The notes under the pieces were generated by a model. The model had not been told where the DNA came from and made no database searches. It saw nothing but the letters and a program-made list of their open reading frames with translations. 59,893 nucleotides of DNA from contig JADFAL010000020.1 in NCBI GenBank assembly GCA_015665275.1, forward strand, positions 8,020 to 67,912. The letters are read 5' to 3'. This stretch comes from Flavobacteriales bacterium. GTDB lineage: Bacteria; Bacteroidota; Bacteroidia; Flavobacteriales_D; Crocinitomicaceae. Position 1 is the first letter of the stretch, and every line of letters begins with the position of its first letter. Position numbers and translations under genes: made by a program. This document shows, in pieces, positions 50,500 through 59,580 of this stretch.

Positions 50500-51322
50500 G
50501 GTTCAATTCTTTTCGTAAATCGTAGACTTTTTCTTTAATCTGCTGCGCCATATCCTTATCGTCAACAGAAGGGTCCAGTTCAGTGGCGCGAATTGGTTCT
50601 CCCACAACGAACTCAAAATGTCGATCGCGTTGTTTGAACAATTCATTGGCAAGATACAACATTTCAATATTCGTTTTGATTCCAAGCTTTCCTCGAATAT
50701 TCGAGATTCCATAAAAGAACTTCGACAAGCGGCCATCAATGTAAATTGGAACGATGGTACGATCGAATTCCTTCGAGTAGGTTACAAAGGTCTTCTTCCA
50801 AACTAAATCTTTGACTTCCCCTTTTTGCTTGCGACTCACGAGGCCTGCTGGAAAAATGCAAACAGCCTGATCTGACTTGAAAAGGTCTTTGATTTGTTCG
50901 CGTACACTTGCTCTGTTTTTATTGATCTTGTCCACTCCTAAAAACATATCCTTCATGGGTTCAAGATTCATGAGAAGATCGTTTACAATGAACTTAAGGT
51001 CTTTTCTATGGTTTTGCAGCGCGGAAACCAAAATCATGGCATCCATTCCACCTAACGGGTGATTCATAGCCAATACAATTTTCCCGTCTTTAGGAATGCG
51101 CTCAATATGTCGAACATTGATGGTAATATCAAAATAGTCTACAACCGCCTCACACCAATCCGCATTCTTGAGGTGTGCATTGTCTTCAATAAATGCATTG
51201 ATCTCAGCCTGATGCAAAATATGTTTCAGGTAGCTTATGACAAAGCCAGGAGTGCGTTTCAGAGCCTTAGGGTTCTTGCTTGCAATTAGCTTTTCTACAT
51301 CAATAAAGTCTTTGTCACTCAT
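50492..51322 (-). CDS. PlsC-like O-acyltransferase (OlsA/GlsA-like)
   Basis: 276 residues. The acyltransferase site is LAMNHPLGGMDAMILVSAL at about 92-110. The conserved His and Asp are five residues apart (HPLGGMD) rather than the classical four of the HX4D motif. Next come VNDLLMNLEPMKDMFLGVDKIN, CIFPAGLVSRKQKGEVKDL and VPIYIDGRLSKFFYGISN, matching the other PlsC blocks (FPEG becomes FPAG). In Bacteroides GlsA adds the second acyl chain to a hydroxy fatty acid made by GlsB. First gene of the pair; a box TAAATTCG (one mismatch) is 10 bases before the start. Confidence 0.75.
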   Translation of the reverse strand: MSDKDFIDVEKLIASKNPKALKRTPGFVISYLKHILHQAEINAFIEDNAHLKNADWCEAVVDYFDITINVRHIERIPKDGKIVLAMNHPLGGMDAMILVSALQNHRKDLKFIVNDLLMNLEPMKDMFLGVDKINKNRASVREQIKDLFKSDQAVCIFPAGLVSRKQKGEVKDLVWKKTFVTYSKEFDRTIVPIYIDGRLSKFFYGISNIRGKLGIKTNIEMLYLANELFKQRDRHFEFVVGEPIRATELDPSVDDKDMAQQIKEKVYDLRKELNHG

Positions 51323-51449
51323 GTCAGACGCGAATTTACGGCATTCGCTTCATGTAGCGCTCGGTCGGTGCTTGAATTTATTCACATTCAGTCTTGCAAA
51401 AAACACTCGTTTTTAAGTGATTTTGCTTCTGCCTATCTGGACTTTATTA

Positions 51450-51457
51450 TAGCTTTG
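51450..51457 (+). promoter_or_regulatory. Putative -7 box TAGCTTTG of the aminotransferase operon
   Basis: Exact TAnnTTTG match, 28 bases before the ATG at 51486. A TTTG at 51422-51425 is 24 bases upstream, slightly more than usual. Confidence 0.5.
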
Positions 51458-51485
51458 TACTTTGTAATAAACGCAAGCAAGAGAA

Positions 51486-52679
51486 ATGATAGAACTATCG
51501 GAACGACTGCAGTCCATGGAGGAATCTGCAACGATTGCAATGTCTCAGAAAAGTCGCGAATTGCGCGCTCAAGGAAAAGATGTGATTTCATTGAGTTTGG
51601 GAGAACCGGATTTCCATACCCCAGAATTTATTAAGGATGCTGCAAAGCAGGGGATGGATGAGAATTATACGACGTATACGCCGGTTCCTGGATACTTGGA
51701 TCTTCGTGAAGCGATTTCCCGGAAGTTCAAGCGTGATAACAATTTGGATTATCCGGCAGATCAGATTGTAGTTTCAACTGGAGCGAAGCAATCCATAGCC
51801 AATGTGGTAATGAGTATTGTCAATCCTGGAGATGATGTAGTTATTCCGGTTCCATATTGGGTTTCGTATCGTGAAATTGTGCGCGTAGCCGAAGGAAATG
51901 TAGTTACGGTGAGTGCTGGGATCGAGACTGATTTCAAAATTACCGGAGCTCAGCTTGCAGCCTCAATTACTCCAAAGACGAAAATGATGATTTTCTCTAC
52001 ACCCTGTAATCCTACAGGTTCGGTGTACAACAAAGAAGAATTGCGAGAATTGGCGGATGTCATTGTGAAGCACCCGCAAATGGTGGTAATTTGTGATGAA
52101 ATATATGAACACATCAACTTTGGATCGAAGCACGAAAGTTTGGCTCAATTTGATGATGTGAAAAATCAAGTCGTAACAGTGAACGGTGTGTCCAAAGCAT
52201 GGTCAATGACCGGTTGGCGACTAGGATATATTGGTGCAAACAAAAAAATTGCTCAAGCTTGCGGAAAAATTCAAGGACAATTTACCTCAGGAACCTGTTC
52301 GATTACGCAACGTGCAGTAATCGCTGCAATGGATGCGGATCCAATCGAAGTTGCAGATATGGTGAAAGCATTTGAATCCCGACGAACCTTGGTTTTGGAT
52401 GCATTGAATCAAATTGAAGGTGTGAAGACAAATGTTCCTGGCGGAGCATTCTACGTTTTTCCTGATGTTTCGTACTTTTACGGTAAGGAATTCGAAGGTC
52501 AGAAGATTCAGGATGCCAATGATTTAGCAATGTACCTTCTGAATGATGCCTTGGTTGCTTTAGTTTCAGGTGAAGCTTTTGGCGATCCAAACTGCATTCG
52601 TATTTCTTATGCTGCTTCCGAAGAAACATTAACGGAGGCGGTGCGTCGTATAAAAGTGGCGCTTGAAAAGTTGAAGTAA
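51486..52679 (+). CDS. Class I pyridoxal phosphate aminotransferase (aspartate aminotransferase-like)
   Basis: 397 residues. Fold type I aminotransferase of the AspC/AAT I-gamma type: SLSLGEPDFHTPEFIKDAA, TTYTPVPGYLDLREAI, STPCNPTGSVYNKEEL, CDEIYEHINF (Asp that binds the pyridine N), and the PLP-Lys at about 237 in GVSKAWSMTGWRLGY. The closing part RISYAASEETLTEA has the Arg that binds the substrate carboxylate. Probably makes aspartate or glutamate; other amino acids cannot be excluded. The stop overlaps the next start by one base (TAATG). Confidence 0.9.
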   Translation: MIELSERLQSMEESATIAMSQKSRELRAQGKDVISLSLGEPDFHTPEFIKDAAKQGMDENYTTYTPVPGYLDLREAISRKFKRDNNLDYPADQIVVSTGAKQSIANVVMSIVNPGDDVVIPVPYWVSYREIVRVAEGNVVTVSAGIETDFKITGAQLAASITPKTKMMIFSTPCNPTGSVYNKEELRELADVIVKHPQMVVICDEIYEHINFGSKHESLAQFDDVKNQVVTVNGVSKAWSMTGWRLGYIGANKKIAQACGKIQGQFTSGTCSITQRAVIAAMDADPIEVADMVKAFESRRTLVLDALNQIEGVKTNVPGGAFYVFPDVSYFYGKEFEGQKIQDANDLAMYLLNDALVALVSGEAFGDPNCIRISYAASEETLTEAVRRIKVALEKLK

Positions 52680-53665
52680 TGGATATATCCACCATATTTT
52701 CAAAATTCGAATCCTTACGAATTCTCGTTATCGGTGATGTAATGATTGATGCTTACGTAGAAGGAAGTGTCACGCGTGTAAGTCCCGAAGCCCCAGTTCC
52801 TATTGTCAATTTGAAGAACAGAACCCGCCGATTGGGAGGAGCAGCGAATGTTGCGCTGAACCTAGCTGCTTTGGGTGCGACTCCAGTTTTGACTAGCGTT
52901 ATTGGAAATGACGAGGGAGGAACGGAACTGTTGAGTTTGATGGAGGATGCAAAAATGACCACTTCTGGAATGGAGCAAAGTTCTGACCGGAAAACAACCG
53001 TGAAAACACGCGTTATTGGCAATCAACAGCAGTTATTGCGAATAGACGACGAGATCATTGCTGCATTAACTAAAGCCGAAGAAAATCAAGTGATTGCCAA
53101 TGTGGCGAAACATTTGAACGATATCGATGCGATCATTTTTGAAGATTACAACAAAGGCGTTCTTACTTCCAGAGTAATTCACGAAGTGATTAAAATGGCG
53201 CGTGAAAAAGGGGTTATCACCACGGTAGACCCGAAAAAAGAGAATTTCTTTGCCTACAAGAACGTGACCATGTTCAAGCCAAACTTGAAAGAACTCAAAG
53301 AAGGATTGAACATCGATTTGGAATTGCTTCCGAAGGAAAAAATATTTGAGGATGCCATTGAGGCGATGGAAGTGAAATTGCAGAACGAAATTAGTTTTGT
53401 GACACTTTCAGAACACGGTGTGTTCATCCGAAAATCAAATGCAAAGCATTACTTGCCAGCTCATATTCGAAATATTTCGGACGTAAGTGGGGCAGGAGAT
53501 ACCGTAATTTCTGTTGCAACAGCATGTCTGGCGGCAGGAATGGATATAAGAGATGTTGCCGAATGGGCAAATCTAGCCGGCGGGTTGGTCTGCGAACGCA
53601 GTGGCGTTGTACCTGTCGATAAGAAACAATTGCAGGCCGAAATTGAGAAATTAGAAGAAGCATGA
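52679..53665 (+). CDS. D-glycero-beta-D-manno-heptose 7-phosphate kinase (HldE kinase domain)
   Basis: 328 residues, PfkB family. RVSPEAPVPIVNL (about 35-47) is the signature of the heptose kinase RfaE/HldE, with RRLGGAANVALNLAALGA, the ATP site VDPKKENFFAYKN and the catalytic SGAGDTVIS at about 269-277. It phosphorylates heptose 7-phosphate in the ADP-heptose branch of LPS core synthesis. The nucleotidyltransferase half of HldE is absent, so it is an HldA-type stand-alone kinase; the second enzyme would be elsewhere. It overlaps the aminotransferase (1 base) and TrkH (4 bases). Confidence 0.85.
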   Translation: MDISTIFSKFESLRILVIGDVMIDAYVEGSVTRVSPEAPVPIVNLKNRTRRLGGAANVALNLAALGATPVLTSVIGNDEGGTELLSLMEDAKMTTSGMEQSSDRKTTVKTRVIGNQQQLLRIDDEIIAALTKAEENQVIANVAKHLNDIDAIIFEDYNKGVLTSRVIHEVIKMAREKGVITTVDPKKENFFAYKNVTMFKPNLKELKEGLNIDLELLPKEKIFEDAIEAMEVKLQNEISFVTLSEHGVFIRKSNAKHYLPAHIRNISDVSGAGDTVISVATACLAAGMDIRDVAEWANLAGGLVCERSGVVPVDKKQLQAEIEKLEEA

Positions 53666-55491
53666 GGATACGCGACCTTCGAGAGCGGATCAATTTGTTG
53701 ATTTATGATTCAAAGCCGGGCGTTCTGAGAACGCTGTCTTTTTTGAACGTTCTTGTGTCGCTCACGGCCATTGGTGTGCTAATTTATCTCTACGGATTTC
53801 AGATTACTCCAGAGAAGGAAGCCATGTGTTTCTCTATCATTCAGTCGAGTTTTGGATTCTATATTGCCCGATTCCTAATCAAATACATCTACGATTTCAA
53901 TCCGAAGAAATTCCTTCGGGAAAACTGGTTTGAAGCCATAATTATAGCAATCCTGCTCATTGAAGGGGGAGCCTATAATTTCTTCGACCGGATGATTCTG
54001 GAACCGGTTTTTCAGTCGATTGGGTTTGATGAATTTGGAACATTTTCGACCATTTTCGTTCAGCTATATATCTTCATTATAATCCTGAACAATCTCTTCA
54101 AACAACGGAATTTCAAACCTTGGATGAAGATTCACCCTGGTTGGCTATTCACCATTTCCATCTCATTAATGACGGTGCTAGGAGGATTGCTTTTGATGCT
54201 GCCTGAGATGTCTAATGCAGAAGGCGGATTGCCATTCACTGACTCACTTTTCCTATCCATGTCTTCGGTCAGCGTAACAGGACTTTCCACTGTTGATGTA
54301 GCGGAAACACTGACGTTTAAGGGACAAATGGTCGTAATGATTTTGATCAAACTGGGAGGTTTGAATACTATCGCCTTCGGAGCGTTAATGTTAGTGGTTG
54401 CAAAGTTTGGAGTGGGAATCAAATACCACGAGGTGATCGAGGATTTTGTCAACCGTGATTCCATCTTGAAGGCCAAGTCAATGCTGGCGAAAATTGTGAT
54501 TTGGGCGACGGCATTCGAGGTTATTGGAATTGTATTATTGTTTATTGGATTCGGAAATCAAGGGGTCTTCCAAGACTCCGGAGAACGGTTCTTCCAGTCG
54601 GTGTTCCATGGGATCTCTGGCTTCAATAATGCCGGTTTATCAACGTTGGAGGGCGGATTAATGCATCCTGATGTCATCCATAATACCTTCGTGCATACTA
54701 TCATAATGATCTTGTTCTTCCTCGGTGGATTCGGGATGATCTACGTATTTGATGTCTTTGAAATTCGGCGTATTCGACAGCGAATGCGAACCCCGTGGAA
54801 AAGCTTCGAATTCGGAACGAAAATTTCCTTGTACTTCACACTTGGATTGTTATTACTCGGAGCAGTCGTGTTCTTTGTTTCCGAATGGGATGGAACCATG
54901 AAAGGCAAAAATACCTTAGACATGGTGATCACGGCATTCTTTGAATCAATGACCACACGTAACGCCGGATTCAGTGTGGTTGAAACGGGTGATTTGAGTT
55001 TGCCTGTATTGATCATTTTCCTCTTTTTAATGTTTATTGGAGCATCCTCCGGTTCAGCTGGTGGAGGTATTCGAACATCTACCTTTGCTATTATGTGGGC
55101 ATCAGTACTGTCAACAATAAAAGGGAAGAAGCACACGGAATTGTTCAAGAGAACCGTTTCTAATGATTTGGTATTGAAGGCGTATGCAATTTTTATGTTC
55201 TTCGTTATCGGAAATATTATCGGTCCGTTTATTCTCTCGATTTCAGAAGCAGATTTACTGGCAAGAACCGATTATGAGTTCAAAGATTTGGTATTTGAGC
55301 ACGTTTCTGCAGCAAGTACGGTAGGATTATCCACTGGAATTACGTCTGAATTGAGTACAGTTGGTAAATTTGTACTAATAGTGGCCATGTTTATTGGTCG
55401 TGTTGGAACGTTGACCCTCGCATATTTGGTCGGAAAACGCGTTATGAGTAAGAATTATAAGTACCCTTCAGGACATACTATGGTGGGTTGA
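53662..55491 (+). CDS. TrkH/KtrB family potassium uptake protein
   Basis: 609 residues with about 10-12 membrane segments. The four selectivity-filter loops are seen as SVTGLSTVD, GFNNAGLST, TRNAGFSV and STVGLSTG, each with the conserved glycine, as in the Ktr/Trk channel-like transporters. An N-terminal part of about 90 residues precedes the first filter repeat. KtrB proteins of this type usually need a cytosolic RCK partner (KtrA/TrkA); none is adjacent. The start overlaps the heptose kinase stop by four bases, so it is coupled. Confidence 0.88.
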   Translation: MRIRDLRERINLLIYDSKPGVLRTLSFLNVLVSLTAIGVLIYLYGFQITPEKEAMCFSIIQSSFGFYIARFLIKYIYDFNPKKFLRENWFEAIIIAILLIEGGAYNFFDRMILEPVFQSIGFDEFGTFSTIFVQLYIFIIILNNLFKQRNFKPWMKIHPGWLFTISISLMTVLGGLLLMLPEMSNAEGGLPFTDSLFLSMSSVSVTGLSTVDVAETLTFKGQMVVMILIKLGGLNTIAFGALMLVVAKFGVGIKYHEVIEDFVNRDSILKAKSMLAKIVIWATAFEVIGIVLLFIGFGNQGVFQDSGERFFQSVFHGISGFNNAGLSTLEGGLMHPDVIHNTFVHTIIMILFFLGGFGMIYVFDVFEIRRIRQRMRTPWKSFEFGTKISLYFTLGLLLLGAVVFFVSEWDGTMKGKNTLDMVITAFFESMTTRNAGFSVVETGDLSLPVLIIFLFLMFIGASSGSAGGGIRTSTFAIMWASVLSTIKGKKHTELFKRTVSNDLVLKAYAIFMFFVIGNIIGPFILSISEADLLARTDYEFKDLVFEHVSAASTVGLSTGITSELSTVGKFVLIVAMFIGRVGTLTLAYLVGKRVMSKNYKYPSGHTMVG

Positions 55492-55504
55492 TAAAGTGAA
55501 GTAG

Positions 55505-56254
55505 ATGGAAGAGAAGAAAGTAGAAGAGAAGAAGGTAGTAAAGCCTTACAATGATGGCGACACCTCCAAAAAGGAAGAAGTCGCAACAATGTTCAACAAT
55601 ATTTCGAAGCGATATGATTTTCTGAATCATTTCTTGTCGTTAGGGATTGACAAAATCTGGCGTAAAAAAGCAATTAAGTTGCTCCGTGAAATAGAACCGA
55701 AGTCGGTACTAGATATCGCTACGGGAACAGGAGATTTCGCAATTGCGGCATTAAAATTGAAACCAGAAGAAGTTGTAGGGGTAGATATTTCCCAAGGAAT
55801 GCTGGATGTTGGGATTGAAAAAATGAAACGAAAAGGCTTAGATGACATTATATCTATGCAGTTGGGGGATTCAGAAAAGTTACCATTTGAAGACAATCGT
55901 TTCGATGCGCTTACAGTAGGTTTTGGAGTGCGTAACTACGAAAATCTGGAAAAAGGATTGTCGGATATGTTGCGTGTGTTAAGACCGGAAGGAAGGGCTA
56001 TCATACTTGAGTTTTCGAAACCGCGGAAATTTCCGGTGAAGCAAACTTTTGGTTTTTACTCCAAAAGAGTGATTCCGTTTCTAGGTAAAACGATTTCAAA
56101 GGACAAACGAGCCTATGAGTATTTGCCTGAGTCTGTGGAAGCGTTTCCAGAAGGAAAGGACTTTCTCGATATCATGTCGAAGGTCGGATATAAAAATGTA
56201 GATAGCCAAATGGTCAGCGGTGGGATTGCCACGATTTATTGGGGAACAAAATAG
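55505..56254 (+). CDS. ubiE: Demethylmenaquinone methyltransferase (UbiE/MenG)
   Basis: 249 residues. Class I SAM methyltransferase with [17 protein letters not shown] (motif I), [49 protein letters not shown] and a C-terminal [20 protein letters not shown], all UbiE features. It makes the last step of menaquinone synthesis, in line with menB upstream. The first 15 residues are Lys/Glu/Val-rich ([12 protein letters not shown]), an extension. The next gene (PorT-like) starts 50 bases after its stop. Confidence 0.95.
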   Translation: MEEKKVEEKKVVKPYNDGDTSKKEEVATMFNNISKRYDFLNHFLSLGIDKIWRKKAIKLLREIEPKSVLDIATGTGDFAIAALKLKPEEVVGVDISQGMLDVGIEKMKRKGLDDIISMQLGDSEKLPFEDNRFDALTVGFGVRNYENLEKGLSDMLRVLRPEGRAIILEFSKPRKFPVKQTFGFYSKRVIPFLGKTISKDKRAYEYLPESVEAFPEGKDFLDIMSKVGYKNVDSQMVSGGIATIYWGTK

Positions 56255-56303
56255 GTACATGCAAGTAAAACAATATTCATCAAATGTCAGCGTTTCTAGG
56301 GCT

Positions 56304-57005
56304 ATGAGAGTCTTACTCATTTTCCTATTGATCTCATCGTATGGTTTTTCGCAACGCCAGAAACCAGAGAATTACAAGCGCTTTGATGAAAAATTGTTGC
56401 ATTTCGGTTTCATGTTGGGAGGAAATACCTCTGATTTCACCATGCTTCGTGAGTTGAATGCTTACGAACAATTTGGTGTAACATCATTGACCAATCAATC
56501 GGCTCCGGGTGGACAGTTAGGAATTGTAATGACGATGAAATTAGGAACTCCTGTAGTTCGATTGCGTTTTATTCCAACGCTGTCATTTCAGGAGCGCATT
56601 TTGAATTATACCTTCATGCCGAATGATACTACGGAAATTTTCAATGAGGAACGAATCAGTTCTACGAATTTAGATTTCCCGTTGATGTTCCAATTCCGAA
56701 CGCTGCGTGTGAACAATTTCGCATCTTATTTTTTGGTGGGAGGTCAATACACTTTGGATTTACAGTCACAGCAAGATGCCAGTCAGAATTTTACCGATCC
56801 GTTCATTAAACTCAATAGACATGATTGGGGCGGCCAATTAGGTGTTGGAGTGGAGTTTTTTGCTCCATATTTCAAATTCGGAATGGAGGTAAAATATCAA
56901 CACGGTTTCCGCAATGCGCATGTAAAAGACAATGCTGCCATTGCGCAGCCTATTGATCGCCTTTACAACAAAGTTTGGTGGTTCTCAATTATCTTTGAGG
57001 GCTAA
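56304..57005 (+). CDS. PorT-like outer-membrane protein
   Basis: 233 residues from ATG 56304, which gives the signal peptide VLLIFLLISSYGFSQ; another ATG at 56259 gives no signal and 15 additional polar residues. The mature protein is a likely eight-stranded barrel: LLHFGFMLGGNTSDFTM, GGQLGIVMTMKLGTPVVRLRF (in parts), FASYFLVGGQYTLDLQSQQ, GGQLGVGVEFFAPYFKFGME and VWWFSIIFEG at the end. It matches PorT, a component needed for type IX secretion in Porphyromonas and Flavobacterium. ubiE next to porT is an arrangement I recall from other Bacteroidota; unchecked. Confidence 0.75.
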   Translation: MRVLLIFLLISSYGFSQRQKPENYKRFDEKLLHFGFMLGGNTSDFTMLRELNAYEQFGVTSLTNQSAPGGQLGIVMTMKLGTPVVRLRFIPTLSFQERILNYTFMPNDTTEIFNEERISSTNLDFPLMFQFRTLRVNNFASYFLVGGQYTLDLQSQQDASQNFTDPFIKLNRHDWGGQLGVGVEFFAPYFKFGMEVKYQHGFRNAHVKDNAAIAQPIDRLYNKVWWFSIIFEG

Positions 57006-58549
57006 TGAATCCAGAAATCCTTCAATTTCAAATGACGCCTGAGCAGGCGAAAGACGACGCGTACTTAAGAAAACGGATCGCGAAAGAACTGAATCTTAGT
57101 GAAGATGATTTTCAATTTCGTTGGAGAAAACGATCTGTTGACGCGCGAAAGAAGGCAATTAAAATCAACGGAGCATTTGAAGTAATAGGATTAAAAGAAG
57201 TCTTTCCTGAAAATCCGAGTTTTCGGCCAAAACCTGTTGATACATCCAAGAAGATTGCAATTATCGGAGCCGGACCTGCTGGATTATTTGCTGCATTGCA
57301 AGCACTCGAGCTGGGATGGAAACCCGTGATTTTTGAGCGTGGGAAAGACGTTCGAGCGCGTCGTCGCGATTTGGCCCTTCTGAACAAGGAAGGAATTGTC
57401 AATCCTGAGTCCAATTATTGCTTCGGGGAAGGAGGCGCAGGAACGTATTCCGATGGAAAACTCTACACCCGATCTAAGAAGCGTGGAGACGTTCAAAAGG
57501 CATTGGAATGGTTTGTTCATTTCGGAGCAAAGCGCGATATCCTAGTAGATGCGCACCCTCATATTGGGACCAATGTTTTGCCTACGATCATTATAGAAAT
57601 GCGTGAGAAAATTTGTGAATACGGCGGAGAAGTGCACTTTGAAAGCAAGGTAACGCAGTTCCTCTCAGAATCAGGGCGAATTACAGGAGTAGAAATTAAC
57701 AATGCAGACGAATACCTATTCGATCATGTTATCGTAGCTACGGGGCATTCTGCAAGGGATATCTTTCAGTTGTTTCGAGACAACAATTGGGAATTGAATG
57801 CGAAGCCTTTCGCATTAGGGGTGCGAATTGAACATACGCAAGAATTAATCAACAAGATTCAATATCACGGCCGACAAAGTGATGATTTTCTTCCTCCTGC
57901 GAGTTATTCTCTCGTAACCCAAGTAGAAGGTAGGGGAGTGTACTCGTTTTGTATGTGTCCTGGTGGGATTGTAGCGCCTTGTGCTACTGAGCCGGGAGAG
58001 GTCGTAACCAACGGGTGGTCCCCTTCGAAACGAAACAATCCAACTTCGAACTCAGGCATAGTGGTGGAGATACACCCAGAAGATTTCGATGATCCTAGCG
58101 ATCCATTTGTTTGTCTCGATTTCCAAAAATCAGTTGAGAAAGCATGCTGGGAAGCAGCAGGAAAAACACAAAAGGTCCCCGCTCAACGAATGGTTGATTT
58201 TGTGCAAGGAAAGAAGTCGGAGGCCTTACCGAAGTCTTCTTACCAACCGGGAATGACATCGGTTGATTTGAATGAAGTACTTCCAGATCTGGTTGCGCGA
58301 AGGTTGCGGAAAGCCTTCGAGGATTTTGGTAGAAAACTACATGGTTATTTGACCAACGAGGCCGTTTTACATGCACCAGAATCACGTACATCGTCTCCTA
58401 TTCAAATTCCTCGAAATGAAGACTTACAGCATCCGGACGTGGCTGGTTTGTATCCTTGTGCGGAAGGGGCCGGATATGCCGGAGGAATTATTTCTGCCGC
58501 TATTGATGGAATGAAATGCGTGAAGGCTATAGCAGAATCAAATCAATAG
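57005..58549 (+). CDS. FAD-dependent protein (COG2509-like dehydrogenase)
   Basis: 514 residues. An N-terminal ferredoxin-like extension of about 85 residues (EQAKDDAYLRKRIAKELN, FRWRKRSVDARKKAI) precedes the FAD motif IIGAGPAGLFAALQALELGW at about 80-99. Further on are NYCFGEGGAGTYSDGKLYTR, VDAHPHIGTNVLPTII, VIVATGHSARDIFQL and YSFCMCPGGIVAPC, with conserved Cys. These match uncharacterised COG2509 FAD-dependent dehydrogenases. Substrate unknown. The start overlaps the PorT-like stop by one base (TAATG). Confidence 0.85.
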   Translation: MNPEILQFQMTPEQAKDDAYLRKRIAKELNLSEDDFQFRWRKRSVDARKKAIKINGAFEVIGLKEVFPENPSFRPKPVDTSKKIAIIGAGPAGLFAALQALELGWKPVIFERGKDVRARRRDLALLNKEGIVNPESNYCFGEGGAGTYSDGKLYTRSKKRGDVQKALEWFVHFGAKRDILVDAHPHIGTNVLPTIIIEMREKICEYGGEVHFESKVTQFLSESGRITGVEINNADEYLFDHVIVATGHSARDIFQLFRDNNWELNAKPFALGVRIEHTQELINKIQYHGRQSDDFLPPASYSLVTQVEGRGVYSFCMCPGGIVAPCATEPGEVVTNGWSPSKRNNPTSNSGIVVEIHPEDFDDPSDPFVCLDFQKSVEKACWEAAGKTQKVPAQRMVDFVQGKKSEALPKSSYQPGMTSVDLNEVLPDLVARRLRKAFEDFGRKLHGYLTNEAVLHAPESRTSSPIQIPRNEDLQHPDVAGLYPCAEGAGYAGGIISAAIDGMKCVKAIAESNQ

Positions 58550-58651
58550 AGGAAGGTCGTCGAAGTTCTAATTTTCCAGTGCTAAGTGTTAAAATATTCC
58601 TTTTCGATAACAAAAAGTTCCCGCTCGCGTTTCAAGGACAAATCACTATTT

Positions 58652-59539
58652 ATGAAGTCGCTTATATTTGTAGTGTTCTTGCTACCATTCACATTATTAT
58701 CTCAAAATGAAGTCTCTTGGAAATGGCAAAGCTTCGACGCAGCAGTAGAATACAATGTGTACTCCAATTCTAATTTGGCCCTAAATAAATTTGTAAAAGA
58801 CCCGAGTCAAATTGTAAGCAATACGCCTTATTTTCTTCCATCGAATTATTTGTTTGGGCTTAATTTCAATTCATGGAATTTTTCGGGTAGCGCAACACTC
58901 AGCACGAAAAAGGCGCATCAATTTTTTAGTTTCGGAGCCAGTTATAGTTCGTATACAAATCAAGCAACTTCGTCATTTATTAATGGAACCAGAACGGTGG
59001 TAGATTCTTTCGAATTGGTTTCTCAGAACTCGTCGACCACAATTTTAATTGACAGCGTTTGGTCCGATAATGAATTTTTGACTTTTAGGCAGCATGCTGT
59101 TTCAATTCATGCTGAATATTTGATTAAAACCAAGAGAACGCGCGTATCAGGTTCCATAGGAGGAGGCTTTAGGGTTGGGATGACGTTAACACCGGAAATG
59201 CGCTACAGTAGATATCAAAGCTATCGATACCGCTACACAGATACCAATGGTTATGAGGTTTTAGCGCCTCAATTTCAAGTGAACTCAGGAATACCACCGT
59301 ATCGTGAAACCATTATCGATTCTAAGAGAAGTTCAATTGAATCGAAGAGCTCGCTCATACTTACTCCTTACATTCCAATTCAATTTGAATACACGCCATT
59401 CCTTCATCGGAATATACTAAGCAAAATTTCTATTCAGTTGAGAGGTAAGGCTGGGTCGGAGTTTCAATTTATTTCGGGTGCCAAAACATCTATACGTCCC
59501 TTCTTTAGTGTAGGTTTGGGCTTGAAGTACTATGTCTAA
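58652..59539 (+). CDS. Probable outer-membrane beta-barrel protein
   Basis: 295 residues from ATG 58652; the frame is open further upstream but this start gives the signal peptide (SLIFVVFLLPFTLLSQ). Alternating aromatic strands follow (LFGLNFNSWNFSGSATL, HQFFSFGASYSSYTNQA, HAVSIHAEYLIKTKRTRVSG, SIGGGFRVGMTL, IPIQFEYTPFL, ISIQLRGKAGSEFQF, RPFFSVGLGLKYYV), typical of a barrel ending in an aromatic residue. No family recognised. Confidence 0.6.
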   Translation: MKSLIFVVFLLPFTLLSQNEVSWKWQSFDAAVEYNVYSNSNLALNKFVKDPSQIVSNTPYFLPSNYLFGLNFNSWNFSGSATLSTKKAHQFFSFGASYSSYTNQATSSFINGTRTVVDSFELVSQNSSTTILIDSVWSDNEFLTFRQHAVSIHAEYLIKTKRTRVSGSIGGGFRVGMTLTPEMRYSRYQSYRYRYTDTNGYEVLAPQFQVNSGIPPYRETIIDSKRSSIESKSSLILTPYIPIQFEYTPFLHRNILSKISIQLRGKAGSEFQFISGAKTSIRPFFSVGLGLKYYV

Positions 59540-59572
59540 AAAAAAATCCCGCCCTCAGAGCGAAAGCGGGAT
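59540..59572 (-). terminator. Intrinsic terminator of the edge gene
   Basis: ATCCCGC (59546-59552) pairs with GCGGGAT (59566-59572); on the minus strand the hairpin is followed by nine or more T. It lies 9 bases past the stop of the minus-strand gene at 59581 and just after the stop of the plus-strand gene. Confidence 0.85.
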
Positions 59573-59580
59573 GCACATAA

